Origin: Candidatus Desantisbacteria bacterium CG1_02_49_89
GTDB lineage: Bacteria > Desantisbacteria > UBA1551
Assembly: GCA_001871075.1 (NCBI GenBank)
Contig: MNUP01000048.1
Span: 1 to 12,510, forward strand
Reading direction: 5' to 3'
Length of the DNA: 12,510 nucleotides
Part shown: piece by piece, positions 4,864-12,121 of the stretch
How the letters are laid out: the number at the start of each line of letters is the position of its first letter
Numbering within the stretch: position 1 is the first letter of the stretch
The notes under the pieces: generated by a model
Told to the model about the DNA's origin: nothing
The model's database searches: none
What the model saw: only the letters and a program-made list of their open reading frames with translations
Program-made: the position numbers and the translations under genes

Positions 4864-7560
4864 TCACGCGCAGAAACCCGAAAAACTGCAATATTTGCAG
4901 ACGTCTTTGTCCCCCTTGTCAGCCTCGAACGGGACATCCGGGTCCAGCATCTCGGAAACAAGCGCCCTCAGCATCGGCAGGAACACCTCTTCCATGACCT
5001 GCTCCCTGTTCCTGCCCTTGCAGTATGCTATCTTATCGCCAAAGATCCTTGATTCTTCCATTTCTTTCATATTGTAAAAAGCGGCGTTTATCTTTTCGTA
5101 GGAAACTTCCCTGCTGCCGCCGTGCCTGAACAGGTAAACATATACCGGCAGCTGGAAGGATTTCACGAAATCCCTTATCGCGGCCCTTCCCTCAGGAACT
5201 GCCTCGATCTTTTTCCTTTTATCCGGGTGGGCGCCCTGCCCGGTTTTGTAGTCAACAATGAATATTTCCCCCTGCCTGTCGTCAATCCTGTCTATTATGC
5301 CGTGCAGGCGGACCCTGCCTGGTTCCTGCCCTATGCCGCCCAGCTCCGCCTTCAGTTCCTTTTCGGTGTCCAGCACCGTGAAATCACCCAGCTCTTCGTG
5401 CTTTTTAAGCAGGTATTTCAGCCTGAACTTGATTATCTCCTTGATAAGATAAATGTTGCCTTTCAGGTGCCCGAACTGCTTTTCCACTACCTTCTCGGCG
5501 GTTTCCCCGAGCATCCCGTTCATCTCTTCCCTGGCCCCGCTGTAGGGCCTGCCTTTAAAACTGCCGAACAGATCGCTGAGTATCTCATGGACGCACCTGC
5601 CTATCTGGCTCGCGTCAGGGTCTTCGGCCATCTGTTCTTTTTCCTCAAGGCGCAGTATGTACCTGAAGTAGAACTGTGCCGGGCAGTTCAGGTACGAATT
5701 GATCTTTGTCGGGGAATATTCCATCGCGCGCAGCTCTTCCGTTATTCCTGGTGTTTTCGGGACAGGCTCGAAGGAAGAAGACTTTATTTCGGTGCTGAAC
5801 CTTGCCAGCGCGATGAATTCACCGTCCTTTTTATAAACGCGTTTCCCGGCTTTTTCCTTTTTCTGCTTCTCCCATATTATTTCCTCTATGAACCTGCTCC
5901 TTATATCCCTGTCCTGCTCGCTGTAAACAAGATGGGCCTCAGTTGCGGAATTCACCAGGTCCATGAAATGCCTCCTGGTCACCTCTTCCCTGTCTTTGCA
6001 CAGCGGTAGGCCCAGGAAAGCCCGGACGCTTTCCGGAAGGATCGGGTCGATCTTTGAGACCGAAGGCAGGATACCCTCCTGCACGTCCATAACTATGACC
6101 CTGCGGAAATTCAGGTTCCTGGTCTCAAGCAATCCCATCACCTGCAGGCCTTTAAGCGGTATACCGCTGAAGGGTATGCGGGTGTTGTCCACGTGGTACC
6201 TGAAAAGATTGAAAAGGTCCTCCTTTTTCATCGGCTCATCCTTGCACAGCGCGGAGGACAGCTCCTCAAGCACCCTGAAAACGCATTCCAGGAATTCTTC
6301 GGAGAACGGGTAATCGCCGGCGAACGAATACTTTGTTATAAAGGAAAGTATCCCGGAAAAAGCCCGGGAAAGGCCTGCCGCGGTCCTGACGCTCTCAAGC
6401 TCCCTTGCCGCGAGCGTGTTTATGCCTTTCAGCAGCGGGAACTCTGACTCTATTTCCTCAAGTTTCACGAAAGCCCTGTTCTGGGCAGTAAGCCTTGCCT
6501 CAACAGACTGCGCCAGCATCCGCATTTCCTCAGGCTTCGCGTCTTTTGAAGCGTTCTTAAGGTAGGGATGCAGGAGCACGGAAAGGTAAGACCTCGCGTA
6601 ATAACCGTCATCAGTTTTTGTCTCCTGCAGTTTCATAAGCTCGTTCAGGAACGTGAAAACAGGCGTCCTTTTAAGCGGGTACCCCATCGTGACGTTGTAA
6701 GGGCAGTCAAGGTCTTCCAGGACATTCCACAGGACAGGCACAAGCGCGTCCGGCTGGGGCATCACAACCGCGGTCGATGAAAAGTCTTTTTGAAGGCCTT
6801 TAAGGATCTCCCCTATGGTCTTTACCTGGGAATGTATGTCAAAAGCGCTGTGTATGGATATATTGCCTGTTTTCCACGCGGTCTCCGCCTTTCTTTTTAT
6901 CTCAAGGGTCTTCTTCTGCCCGCGCAGCAGATCAAGGACCTTCTGCTCAAGCCGGGTGCTTTTATAAAAACCCGCTAAGATTATTTTGTCCCAGCCGCCC
7001 GCGATGGTGTCCGCCGGTGTTTCCGAAACAACCCTGTAACCCAGGGCTGGCGTGTGGAAACCGTGCTGTTCCAGGGCTTTCCTGAAACCGGCTTTTATCT
7101 CCCCGAGCCGGCTTATCACGTTCTTCGCCTCTTTGGGTATATTCTCGGTGGGAAGGTTCTTTAATTTGCCGTCAGGCACGTCCTCCATTTCAAGCTCGCT
7201 CAAGACAGATGCGATCTTCAGGCCCCAGAAATAGAATTTGTGGAAATCAAAACCTTCAAAAAGACCGTTCTCCCTGATCGCCCGGTAAAGAAGCCATATC
7301 TCGTCCATCTGGCTTGCCGGGACCGAGCCTGGCCTTACCTCGAGCATCTCGCATTCAATAAATTCCGCTATTGAAAGAACGCGCGGCGGGAAAAACGCCC
7401 TGCCCAGTTTTTCCGCGAGCATGCCTGTAATGTAATAAGCCGGGCGCTTGTTCGGCAGAATGACCAGCACTTTTGAAAGGTCCCCGCTGCCGCTTTCTTT
7501 CAGCGCTTCCCCTGTAATTCTCTCAACCAGGTCTTCCGCTTCCATCACCCTGTCAGCCAC
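4864..7560 (-). CDS. addB: AddB-like helicase/nuclease subunit with RecB-type PD-(D/E)XK nuclease
   Basis: This is the AddB partner of the AddAB double-strand-break repair complex, which resects DNA ends to prepare them for RecA. Seen: 898 residues, shorter than Bacillus AddB (about 1160). The N-terminal helicase-like part has VLVILPNKRPAYY where a Walker A would be, so it lacks a working ATP site, as in Bacteroidetes-type AddB. The C-terminal nuclease domain begins at SPTKINSYLNCPAQF; Asp757 (IIDRIDD) and Asp770-Tyr-Lys772 (VDYKTG) form the nuclease core. Four cysteines, Cys626 plus Cys888, Cys891 and Cys897 (C-x2-C-x5-C), match the AddB iron-sulfur pattern. The start used is GTG at 7560, which overlaps the addA stop; ATG at 7545 is an alternative that removes five residues. 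Translational coupling to addA is likely. Bacteroidetes-type PD-(D/E)XK family proteins are an equivalent description. Confidence 0.88.
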   Translation of the reverse strand: MADRVMEAEDLVERITGEALKESGSGDLSKVLVILPNKRPAYYITGMLAEKLGRAFFPPRVLSIAEFIECEMLEVRPGSVPASQMDEIWLLYRAIRENGLFEGFDFHKFYFWGLKIASVLSELEMEDVPDGKLKNLPTENIPKEAKNVISRLGEIKAGFRKALEQHGFHTPALGYRVVSETPADTIAGGWDKIILAGFYKSTRLEQKVLDLLRGQKKTLEIKRKAETAWKTGNISIHSAFDIHSQVKTIGEILKGLQKDFSSTAVVMPQPDALVPVLWNVLEDLDCPYNVTMGYPLKRTPVFTFLNELMKLQETKTDDGYYARSYLSVLLHPYLKNASKDAKPEEMRMLAQSVEARLTAQNRAFVKLEEIESEFPLLKGINTLAARELESVRTAAGLSRAFSGILSFITKYSFAGDYPFSEEFLECVFRVLEELSSALCKDEPMKKEDLFNLFRYHVDNTRIPFSGIPLKGLQVMGLLETRNLNFRRVIVMDVQEGILPSVSKIDPILPESVRAFLGLPLCKDREEVTRRHFMDLVNSATEAHLVYSEQDRDIRSRFIEEIIWEKQKKEKAGKRVYKKDGEFIALARFSTEIKSSSFEPVPKTPGITEELRAMEYSPTKINSYLNCPAQFYFRYILRLEEKEQMAEDPDASQIGRCVHEILSDLFGSFKGRPYSGAREEMNGMLGETAEKVVEKQFGHLKGNIYLIKEIIKFRLKYLLKKHEELGDFTVLDTEKELKAELGGIGQEPGRVRLHGIIDRIDDRQGEIFIVDYKTGQGAHPDKRKKIEAVPEGRAAIRDFVKSFQLPVYVYLFRHGGSREVSYEKINAAFYNMKEMEESRIFGDKIAYCKGRNREQVMEEVFLPMLRALVSEMLDPDVPFEADKGDKDVCKYCSFSGFCA

Positions 7561-10500
7561 CTGCTTCCACCACCCTGTTCTCTTCTATGTAAACAATGTA
7601 TCCCTTGACCGTCCTGCCGGAACCGGCCTCTGAAACAAGGCGGATGTAGTTCCTGACCTGCTCAAGGTGCTTTTCTTTGTCCGCCCCTCCTGATTTGAAA
7701 TCTATTATCTCCACCAGGCCCTCTGAACAAACAACCCTGTCCATCCTGAACGTTTCGCCCTTGCCTGAAACCACCTCTTTTTCATTCTCGCCTTTCGCGG
7801 AAAACCACTTCCGCACCCTTTCGTCCCTGAAAAGGCCTGCCAGCACCGAACCCGCCTCTTTCAGGTCGCCGGCGTATCTCTGACGTTCCGCCGCGGCTTT
7901 CAGTTTTTCATCCATGAATTCCCGCGTGATCTCGCCTGCCCCGTTGATCGAAGACAGCACGCCGTGGATGAACTCCCCTCTTTTCTTCCTTTCCATAACG
8001 CCCGGGTCCTTGAACGCCTCAGTGCCTGAAACCCTCCTGCTTATCCTCCTGCCCCATCCCGGGGTGTCTTTTATCCGCTCTGCCGGCACAGCCGGAGCAT
8101 CGCTTGCGGGTTTTTTCCGGGCGTATCCCTCCTGGTTTTCCGCAGGCCCTTCGGCCACTGTCGCAGGCACGGCCGCAGGCGCCTGTTCGGTCCCTGCCAG
8201 GGCAGCCAGTTCATTGCTCTGATGGGTTTCGCAGATAAAAGCGCGCAGCTCGTCTTTTGCCCTTGTCATGCCGACGTAGAGCTCGTTGAACTCGTCAAAG
8301 AACTTTCTTTCAGTTTCTGCCTCGTATTCCTCCCTGAGCCCGGGGCAGAAGCCGGCGTATTCCTTTGTAATGTATTTCATCGTCATCCTTCCGTTCTCCT
8401 CTGCCAGGAAACTGTTATCCCTTACGGTATGCGGCAGGAAAACCATGAATACCACCGGAAAGCCAAGGCCCTTCGCCTTGAAGATCGTTTTTACCTTTAT
8501 CGCGTCCGGGCAGGAAGGAAGCACGAGCTGGAAGCTGTCGTCGTCCTCGTCAGAGGAAACCCAGTAATCAAGCAATGCCCGCAAAGAATTTTCGCCTTTT
8601 TTCTCGAGCTGATTTATGAATTCGAGGAGCCTCATGACAAAACTTTCTGAACCCGGGAAGTTTTGCAGGACATTGTAAACCTTCAGGAATTCGGAAACAA
8701 GGTCGTACGGCGGCAGGAACCCCGCTTTCTTGAAGAAATGCTCGAAGCAGGTCTTCCACTCCGCGGGATACGTTTTCCGGAACGCCGTGTAATATATCCT
8801 CTCATCCTTGAGCGCGTTGAGCCGGGCGTAGCTTTCTTCCCTTGTTATCCCGGCTGCCCGCCTGAATATATCGCCTGACAGGAACGAGCTGAGCGAAAAA
8901 TTATCGGCAGGCGAACCGAGGAATTTCAAAAAGCTGATGATCTCCTGCGTGACCCTGTTCTTCCTTATATCCATGGTAACCTGGGACTCTGCCTGGAACC
9001 CCTGCTCCGAAAGCCACGCCGTGAGGATCTCAGTCTCTTCGTTCGACATTACGAGGAACGCCACTTCTTCGGGCTTATGCTTTTTCAGCGTTCCCTTCAG
9101 GACAGGCAGGAGCACGGCCTTAAGCTTTTCGTACAGGTCCTCTTTATTGGCGGCCTTGAACCTGACAGCGCTGAAAATACCGCCATCCGGGTCCTCCCGC
9201 GCGGCTTCCTGCTTTACGTCCCTGTAAACCTCCTCGATCTCCTTTTCGAGCTTTTTGCCTTCGATCGCTTTTTTCAGGTTCTGACCCGAGAAAAATCCGT
9301 TATTCGCCTCGACTATTTCCTTTTTGCTCCTGTAATTTTCCTCCAGCCTCTGTTCGGAGATATCCTCAACGATATCCCGGAAGGATTCCCTCGCCTCCGA
9401 AAAAAGCCGCGGGTTGCCTCCCCTGAACCTGAAGATCGCCTGCTTCCTGTCGCCCACGTAAAAAAGCGAACCGCCCTCCGAAAGCCCGTTCTCTATAAGA
9501 GGGCGGAAATTATCCCACTGCAGATCGCTTGTGTCCTGGAACTCGTCTATAAGGTAATGCCTGATGGTCTCGCCGAGCATGCAGTATATCTGCGGCACTA
9601 TGCCTTCCCTGGCAATGAACTTCCTGACCTCGGTGTTCAGCTCATCCACGAACACTATGCTTTCCTTATGCCTTATGCTTTCAAGCTCAGCCTTGACCCT
9701 GTCAAGCATTTTCAGGTATTCGGAATACCTGCTGGAGGAAAGCCTGTAGTAGAAATCCGAAAGCGCTTTCTGAGTTGCAGGCAGCAGCTCATCCATCTTG
9801 CGATCCTTCAGTTTCCCGGGGTCACCTTCGTTCAAAGCATCTCTTACTTTTTCAGTCAGTTTCTCGATCCGGGCTTTTTCCTTTTTATCCTCTGTTCCCT
9901 TAAACTCGGATTCAAACCTCGGGATCTCTTTTGTTTCGAAGGTTTCCATTATGGCTTTTTTTGCTTTCTCAAATTCACCCTTGGTTCCGAAACCGTGTTC
10001 CGGCAGCTGCAGGCTGGAACCCAGTATGCCCTCCCTCTTCCTCAGTTCCGTGACATTCTTAAGTATGATGTCCCTGGGGTTCCACGATTTTTGGTCTTCA
10101 ATGGTCAGGTAACTTTCTATGAATTTGCCGAACTCCCTTGCGTCCTCCCGGCTGCCTATGCCCGAAACCAGGTAATCAACGGCGTATTCGATATAGGGCT
10201 GCGCGTCCATCACGACTTCGTACCTTGGCGGAAAACCTATCTCGAGCGCCGATGCGGCGCATACGCGGTTGACAAAACTGTCGATGGTGCTGACCCTGAA
10301 GTCGAGGTAATTCCTGAGGATCCCGTCTATGGCAAGGGCTGCTTCCTTCTTCACTTTCCCGGCGTTCAGGCCGTCCTTTATCTTTTCCTTCAGGATCTCG
10401 CCGATAACCTTTTCGCCCTTCCCGGAATCCCCATCCTCAAGCGCCGCCTTCTTGAGCGTTTCAAGTATCCTCTGCCTCATCTCCCTTGTCGCGTCGTTGG

Positions 10501-10630
10501 TGAACGTGATGGCAAGCATCTCTCTTATGCCCTTGGCGAAGATAAGGTTAACGGCGCGCAGCGCGAGCTTCTCGGTCTTACCGCTTCCTGCTGACGCGTC
10601 CACGACATGTATGTGCGGGAATTTTTCCAT
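7553..10630 (-). CDS. addA: AddA-like UvrD-family helicase with C-terminal RecB nuclease domain
   Basis: This is the motor and nuclease subunit of an AddAB-type enzyme: an SF1A helicase that unwinds double-stranded DNA ends using ATP, with a PD-(D/E)XK nuclease at the C-terminus. Seen: 1025 residues from the ATG at 10630. Walker A is ASAGSGKT (12-19), motif II DEFQD (362-366), motif III VGDRKQAIFRFRGG, motif IV ENYRSKKEI, motif VI YVGMTRAKDEL with Met788. A Pro/Ala-rich linker precedes the nuclease domain, which has GEFIHGVLS, RMDRVV, Asp977-Phe-Lys979 (IDFKSGG) and the QVRNYI box. Motif V reads IFKAKGLGFP in place of the usual IHKSKGLEFP, with Phe717 and Gly723 at the His and Glu positions. 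A GTG at 10654 would add eight residues, but it lies in the end of a repeat (CACGGAGG type), so the ATG is preferred; GGA sits seven bases before it. addB overlaps the 3' end. Confidence 0.9.
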   Translation of the reverse strand: MEKFPHIHVVDASAGSGKTEKLALRAVNLIFAKGIREMLAITFTNDATREMRQRILETLKKAALEDGDSGKGEKVIGEILKEKIKDGLNAGKVKKEAALAIDGILRNYLDFRVSTIDSFVNRVCAASALEIGFPPRYEVVMDAQPYIEYAVDYLVSGIGSREDAREFGKFIESYLTIEDQKSWNPRDIILKNVTELRKREGILGSSLQLPEHGFGTKGEFEKAKKAIMETFETKEIPRFESEFKGTEDKKEKARIEKLTEKVRDALNEGDPGKLKDRKMDELLPATQKALSDFYYRLSSSRYSEYLKMLDRVKAELESIRHKESIVFVDELNTEVRKFIAREGIVPQIYCMLGETIRHYLIDEFQDTSDLQWDNFRPLIENGLSEGGSLFYVGDRKQAIFRFRGGNPRLFSEARESFRDIVEDISEQRLEENYRSKKEIVEANNGFFSGQNLKKAIEGKKLEKEIEEVYRDVKQEAAREDPDGGIFSAVRFKAANKEDLYEKLKAVLLPVLKGTLKKHKPEEVAFLVMSNEETEILTAWLSEQGFQAESQVTMDIRKNRVTQEIISFLKFLGSPADNFSLSSFLSGDIFRRAAGITREESYARLNALKDERIYYTAFRKTYPAEWKTCFEHFFKKAGFLPPYDLVSEFLKVYNVLQNFPGSESFVMRLLEFINQLEKKGENSLRALLDYWVSSDEDDDSFQLVLPSCPDAIKVKTIFKAKGLGFPVVFMVFLPHTVRDNSFLAEENGRMTMKYITKEYAGFCPGLREEYEAETERKFFDEFNELYVGMTRAKDELRAFICETHQSNELAALAGTEQAPAAVPATVAEGPAENQEGYARKKPASDAPAVPAERIKDTPGWGRRISRRVSGTEAFKDPGVMERKKRGEFIHGVLSSINGAGEITREFMDEKLKAAAERQRYAGDLKEAGSVLAGLFRDERVRKWFSAKGENEKEVVSGKGETFRMDRVVCSEGLVEIIDFKSGGADKEKHLEQVRNYIRLVSEAGSGRTVKGYIVYIEENRVVEAGG

Positions 10631-10651
10631 AGGGATTTCCACAAAATTAAC

Positions 10652-10675
10652 CACGGAGGCACGGAGACACAGAGA
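10652..10675. repeat. Period-8 tandem array (CACGGAGA)
   Basis: Octamers CACGGAGG, CACGGAGA, CACAGAGA. The array abuts the addA coding region and contains the alternative GTG start at 10654. I recall this sequence as a common interspersed repeat of uncultivated bacteria, which would need a database search to confirm. Confidence 0.7.
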
Positions 10676-10680
10676 AATCT

Positions 10681-10744
10681 TTTACTTTGTAAACTTGTCC
10701 CAAAGGGATCCCTTCGGGATAAACTATGTAAACTTTGTAAACTT
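10681..10744. repeat. Period-9 array (TAAACTTTG) interrupted by the 22-bp palindrome
   Basis: Units TTTACTTTG (10681-10689) and a shortened TAAACTTG (10690-10697), then the 22-base palindrome (10698-10719; halves TCCCAAAGGGA and TCCCTTCGGGA), then TAAACTATG, TAAACTTTG and TAAACTT (10720-10744). The palindrome differs by one base from the one at 4477-4498. Confidence 0.8.
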
Positions 10745-10748
10745 CATC

Positions 10749-10776
10749 TGCGACGCACGATGCACGACGCACGATT
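10749..10776. repeat. Period-7 tandem array (CACGATG)
   Basis: Heptamers TGCGACG, CACGATG, CACGACG, CACGATT. It ends two bases from the stop codon of the 232-residue gene. Its first 21 bases are the exact inverse of 2551-2571. Confidence 0.8.
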
Positions 10777-10778
10777 AG

Positions 10779-11477
10779 TTATCTTGCCCACTGCGCCCAG
10801 TTCTGGAACACGGTCTCTTTCGGGAGCGCGCAGCCTTTTGACACGGTGACCCAGTAGTATTCCTCTATGAGTTTTGGCATGGTTGAATTGGGCCTTTGCA
10901 GCATCTTTGGCAGGTTCTCAAGCACAAGCGCGTGCCTTCTGCAGGTTTTTTCTATCCCTTCTATCATTGATTTAACGCTGCGCAGGTAGGACGTGTACGA
11001 AACCGTGGAGCCGTTGAAACCCAGGCCTTCCCTTGTCTCGTCGTCCCACGGCGCGGCAGCCCTGGGCCTGAGAACGAATATGATCTTTGCGGCCGCGGCA
11101 GGACCGACCCTTATCGCGAAAGACCTTCCGTCCATCTCCTTGTAGGAAGCAATGTGGTCTACCAGAGATTCGAAAACAGTGCCCATCTGGTTCAGTTCCT
11201 GCGGGGTCAGGTCCCAAAGGTTTTTATCCTTATCAGGAAGCATCGCGAACGCTTTCGTGTGCCATGAAAACAGCTCTTTGGAAGCATGCTCGTAGTATTC
11301 CTGCGCGAACTGCCTGCACCCCCACCTGTTCAAAAGGACAAGAAGCGCCTCCCTGTGTTCCGGTTCATCCATATTCGGGGCGCCTTCCGTGACGTCCCTG
11401 AACCAGTTATAAGGCCTGTCGTATTCATTAAGTTTCCCGTAAAGATAGCATGCGAACGCTAGCTCGGCCAGAGTCAT
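10779..11477 (-). CDS. Unrecognised 232-residue cytoplasmic protein
   Basis: I do not recognise this family. Seen: 232 residues, no signal peptide or membrane segment, rich in Trp, Tyr and aromatic/helix-forming stretches. Distinct blocks are WGCRQFAQEYYEHAS (52-66), RVGPAAAAKIIFVLRPRAAAPWDDETR (123-149) and YTSYLRSVKSMIEGI (161-175). The block of Gly-Pro, small residues, Lys, Leu-Arg-Pro, Pro-Trp-Asp looks like a conserved core, somewhat reminiscent of small DNA-glycosylase-like helix-hairpin folds in which a protein class is written as 'GP..aaK.l.llrP...P.wD', but that is only an impression. The ATG at 11477 follows GGGAGG with seven intervening bases, which supports the start. A good promoter lies at 11603-11630, giving a leader of about 119 bases that contains a hairpin. 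It is the gene before addA; a repeat-filled gap of 148 bases to the preferred addA ATG may or may not be crossed by one transcript. Confidence 0.85.
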   Translation of the reverse strand: MTLAELAFACYLYGKLNEYDRPYNWFRDVTEGAPNMDEPEHREALLVLLNRWGCRQFAQEYYEHASKELFSWHTKAFAMLPDKDKNLWDLTPQELNQMGTVFESLVDHIASYKEMDGRSFAIRVGPAAAAKIIFVLRPRAAAPWDDETREGLGFNGSTVSYTSYLRSVKSMIEGIEKTCRRHALVLENLPKMLQRPNSTMPKLIEEYYWVTVSKGCALPKETVFQNWAQWAR

Positions 11478-11488
11478 TTTTTTCCTCC

Positions 11489-11532
11489 CGAAGGCTTCGC
11501 CCCGATAAAATCGGGGTGAGCCGAAGGCTTCG
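11489..11532. repeat. Direct repeat of CGAAGGCTTCG around a CCCCGAT/ATCGGGG hairpin
   Basis: The palindromic 11-mer CGAAGGCTTCG occurs at 11489-11499 and 11522-11532, flanking CCCCGATAAAATCGGGG (11500-11516). On the minus strand the first copy runs directly into the GGGAGG ribosome-binding site of the 232-residue gene. Confidence 0.7.
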
Positions 11533-11602
11533 CCCGCTGCAAAGACGGACGAGCAACTTGCTTATGCAGTTAACGATTTTAGTCTCTTTAATATACCTCA
11601 TT

Positions 11603-11630
11603 ATTATATCTTATTTAACTAAAAAAGCAA
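11603..11630 (-). promoter_or_regulatory. Sigma-70-type promoter for the 232-residue gene
   Basis: On the minus strand, TTGCTT (11630-11625) and TATAAT (11608-11603) are separated by 16 bases, in AT-rich sequence. Start of transcription is expected near 11596. The promoter begins one base after the terminator T-run of the preceding transcript, a compact terminator-promoter arrangement. It is the best candidate promoter for addAB as well. Confidence 0.72.
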
Positions 11631-11631
11631 G

Positions 11632-11656
11632 AAAAAAACCCGCTATTGAAACGGGT
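11632..11656 (-). terminator. Rho-independent terminator
   Basis: On the minus strand, stem ACCCG (11656-11652) and CGGGT (11642-11638), a 9-base loop, followed by a run of seven T. It ends transcription from the PorV/PorQ-like gene side, about 520 bases after that gene's stop codon, which leaves a long transcribed non-coding tail or an unseen RNA. Confidence 0.78.
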
Positions 11657-11683
11657 CTGTGCTTTAACCGCCTTCAATTCCCA

Positions 11684-11749
11684 AACTGGACACTGGTCGC
11701 CGCTACGGCGACCCGCCGAAGGGGCGGGACACTGGTAACTGGACACTGA
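11684..11749. repeat. Heptamer array (AACTGGA/CACTGGT) split by GC-rich palindromes
   Basis: Heptamers AACTGGA and CACTGG(T) at 11684-11696 continue as CACTGGT, AACTGGA, CACTGAT up to 11750. In between lie two short hairpins, GTCGCC-GTAGC-GGCGAC (read on the minus strand) and CCCGCC/GGCGGG. The layout is that of a tandem array opened by later palindrome insertion. Confidence 0.72.
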
Positions 11750-11823
11750 TTAGAACTTTGCAGATAGAGATATGCGGTGTGTATAACCTACTGATATTCG
11801 CTTAATTGGTTGACGTTTTTTGA

Positions 11824-11898
11824 TGTCATTGCGAAGGCGAAGCCTGTGGCAATCCCGTCGTTAAAAACGAGATTGCTTCTCTATCGCTCGCAAAGACA
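11824..11898. mobile_element. 75-bp element related to the 151-bp inverted-repeat element
   Basis: It runs from TGTCATTGCGAA to CTCGCAAAGACA, imperfect inverted copies of the same 12-base terminus, with the internal inverted pair GCAATC/GATTGC. This is probably the minimal unit; the 151-base element at 3492 looks like this unit with an added right part. Confidence 0.7.
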
Positions 11899-11940
11899 AC
11901 TGTCAAGGTATTATGCGATTCTCAGTAAATCGCCATAAGG

Positions 11941-11979
11941 GTCGCTGTCCCGATGAATAAATCGGGACGGTTTAGCGAC
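11941..11979. repeat. Nested hairpin repeat with a GTCCCGAT core
   Basis: Outer arms GTCGCT (11941-11946) and AGCGAC (11974-11979), inner arms GTCCCGAT (11947-11954) and ATCGGGAC (11961-11968). Its inner core is related to those at 1522-1561 and 4736-4781. Confidence 0.72.
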
Positions 11980-12096
11980 GCCTGCGAGATGGTTGGCGTG
12001 CGAGGAATAACGAACACAAGCTTGCCAACGGACTCGAGTTGGTGAGAGCCCCGGAGAGCAGGCCGGGTTCCGCCGGGCATTCACTCGACTGCGTTA

Positions 12097-12119
12097 GAAT
12101 TTCGCAATGAGCGAAATTC
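12097..12119. repeat. Perfect 9-bp hairpin GAATTTCGC/GCGAAATTC
   Basis: Stem 12097-12105 with 12111-12119 and loop AATGA. Neither strand has a T-run after it, so it is not an obvious terminator. Confidence 0.65.
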
Positions 12120-12121
12120 GG

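Noticed and set aside
5122-6009. 295-codon open frame on the plus strand opposite addB
   Set aside because: It is an antisense shadow of addB with no recognisable domain and no ribosome-binding site of its own that I can see.
9077-10594. 505-codon open frame on the plus strand opposite addA
   Set aside because: It lies wholly antisense to a gene with clear helicase motifs and shows no family resemblance; long antisense frames are common opposite genes with this codon use.
11980-12111. Known RNA (group II intron, riboswitch, RNase P, SRP RNA, tmRNA)
   Set aside because: Apart from a GTGCG resembling an intron start I could not find diagnostic motifs such as intron domain V, a riboswitch core or the tmRNA/tRNA-like ends.
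11998-12111. Small protein-coding remnant on the plus strand (contains LANGLELVRAPESRPG)
   Set aside because: No start codon with a ribosome-binding site, ends at a stop within a hairpin repeat, and no family recognised; more likely repeat-derived.
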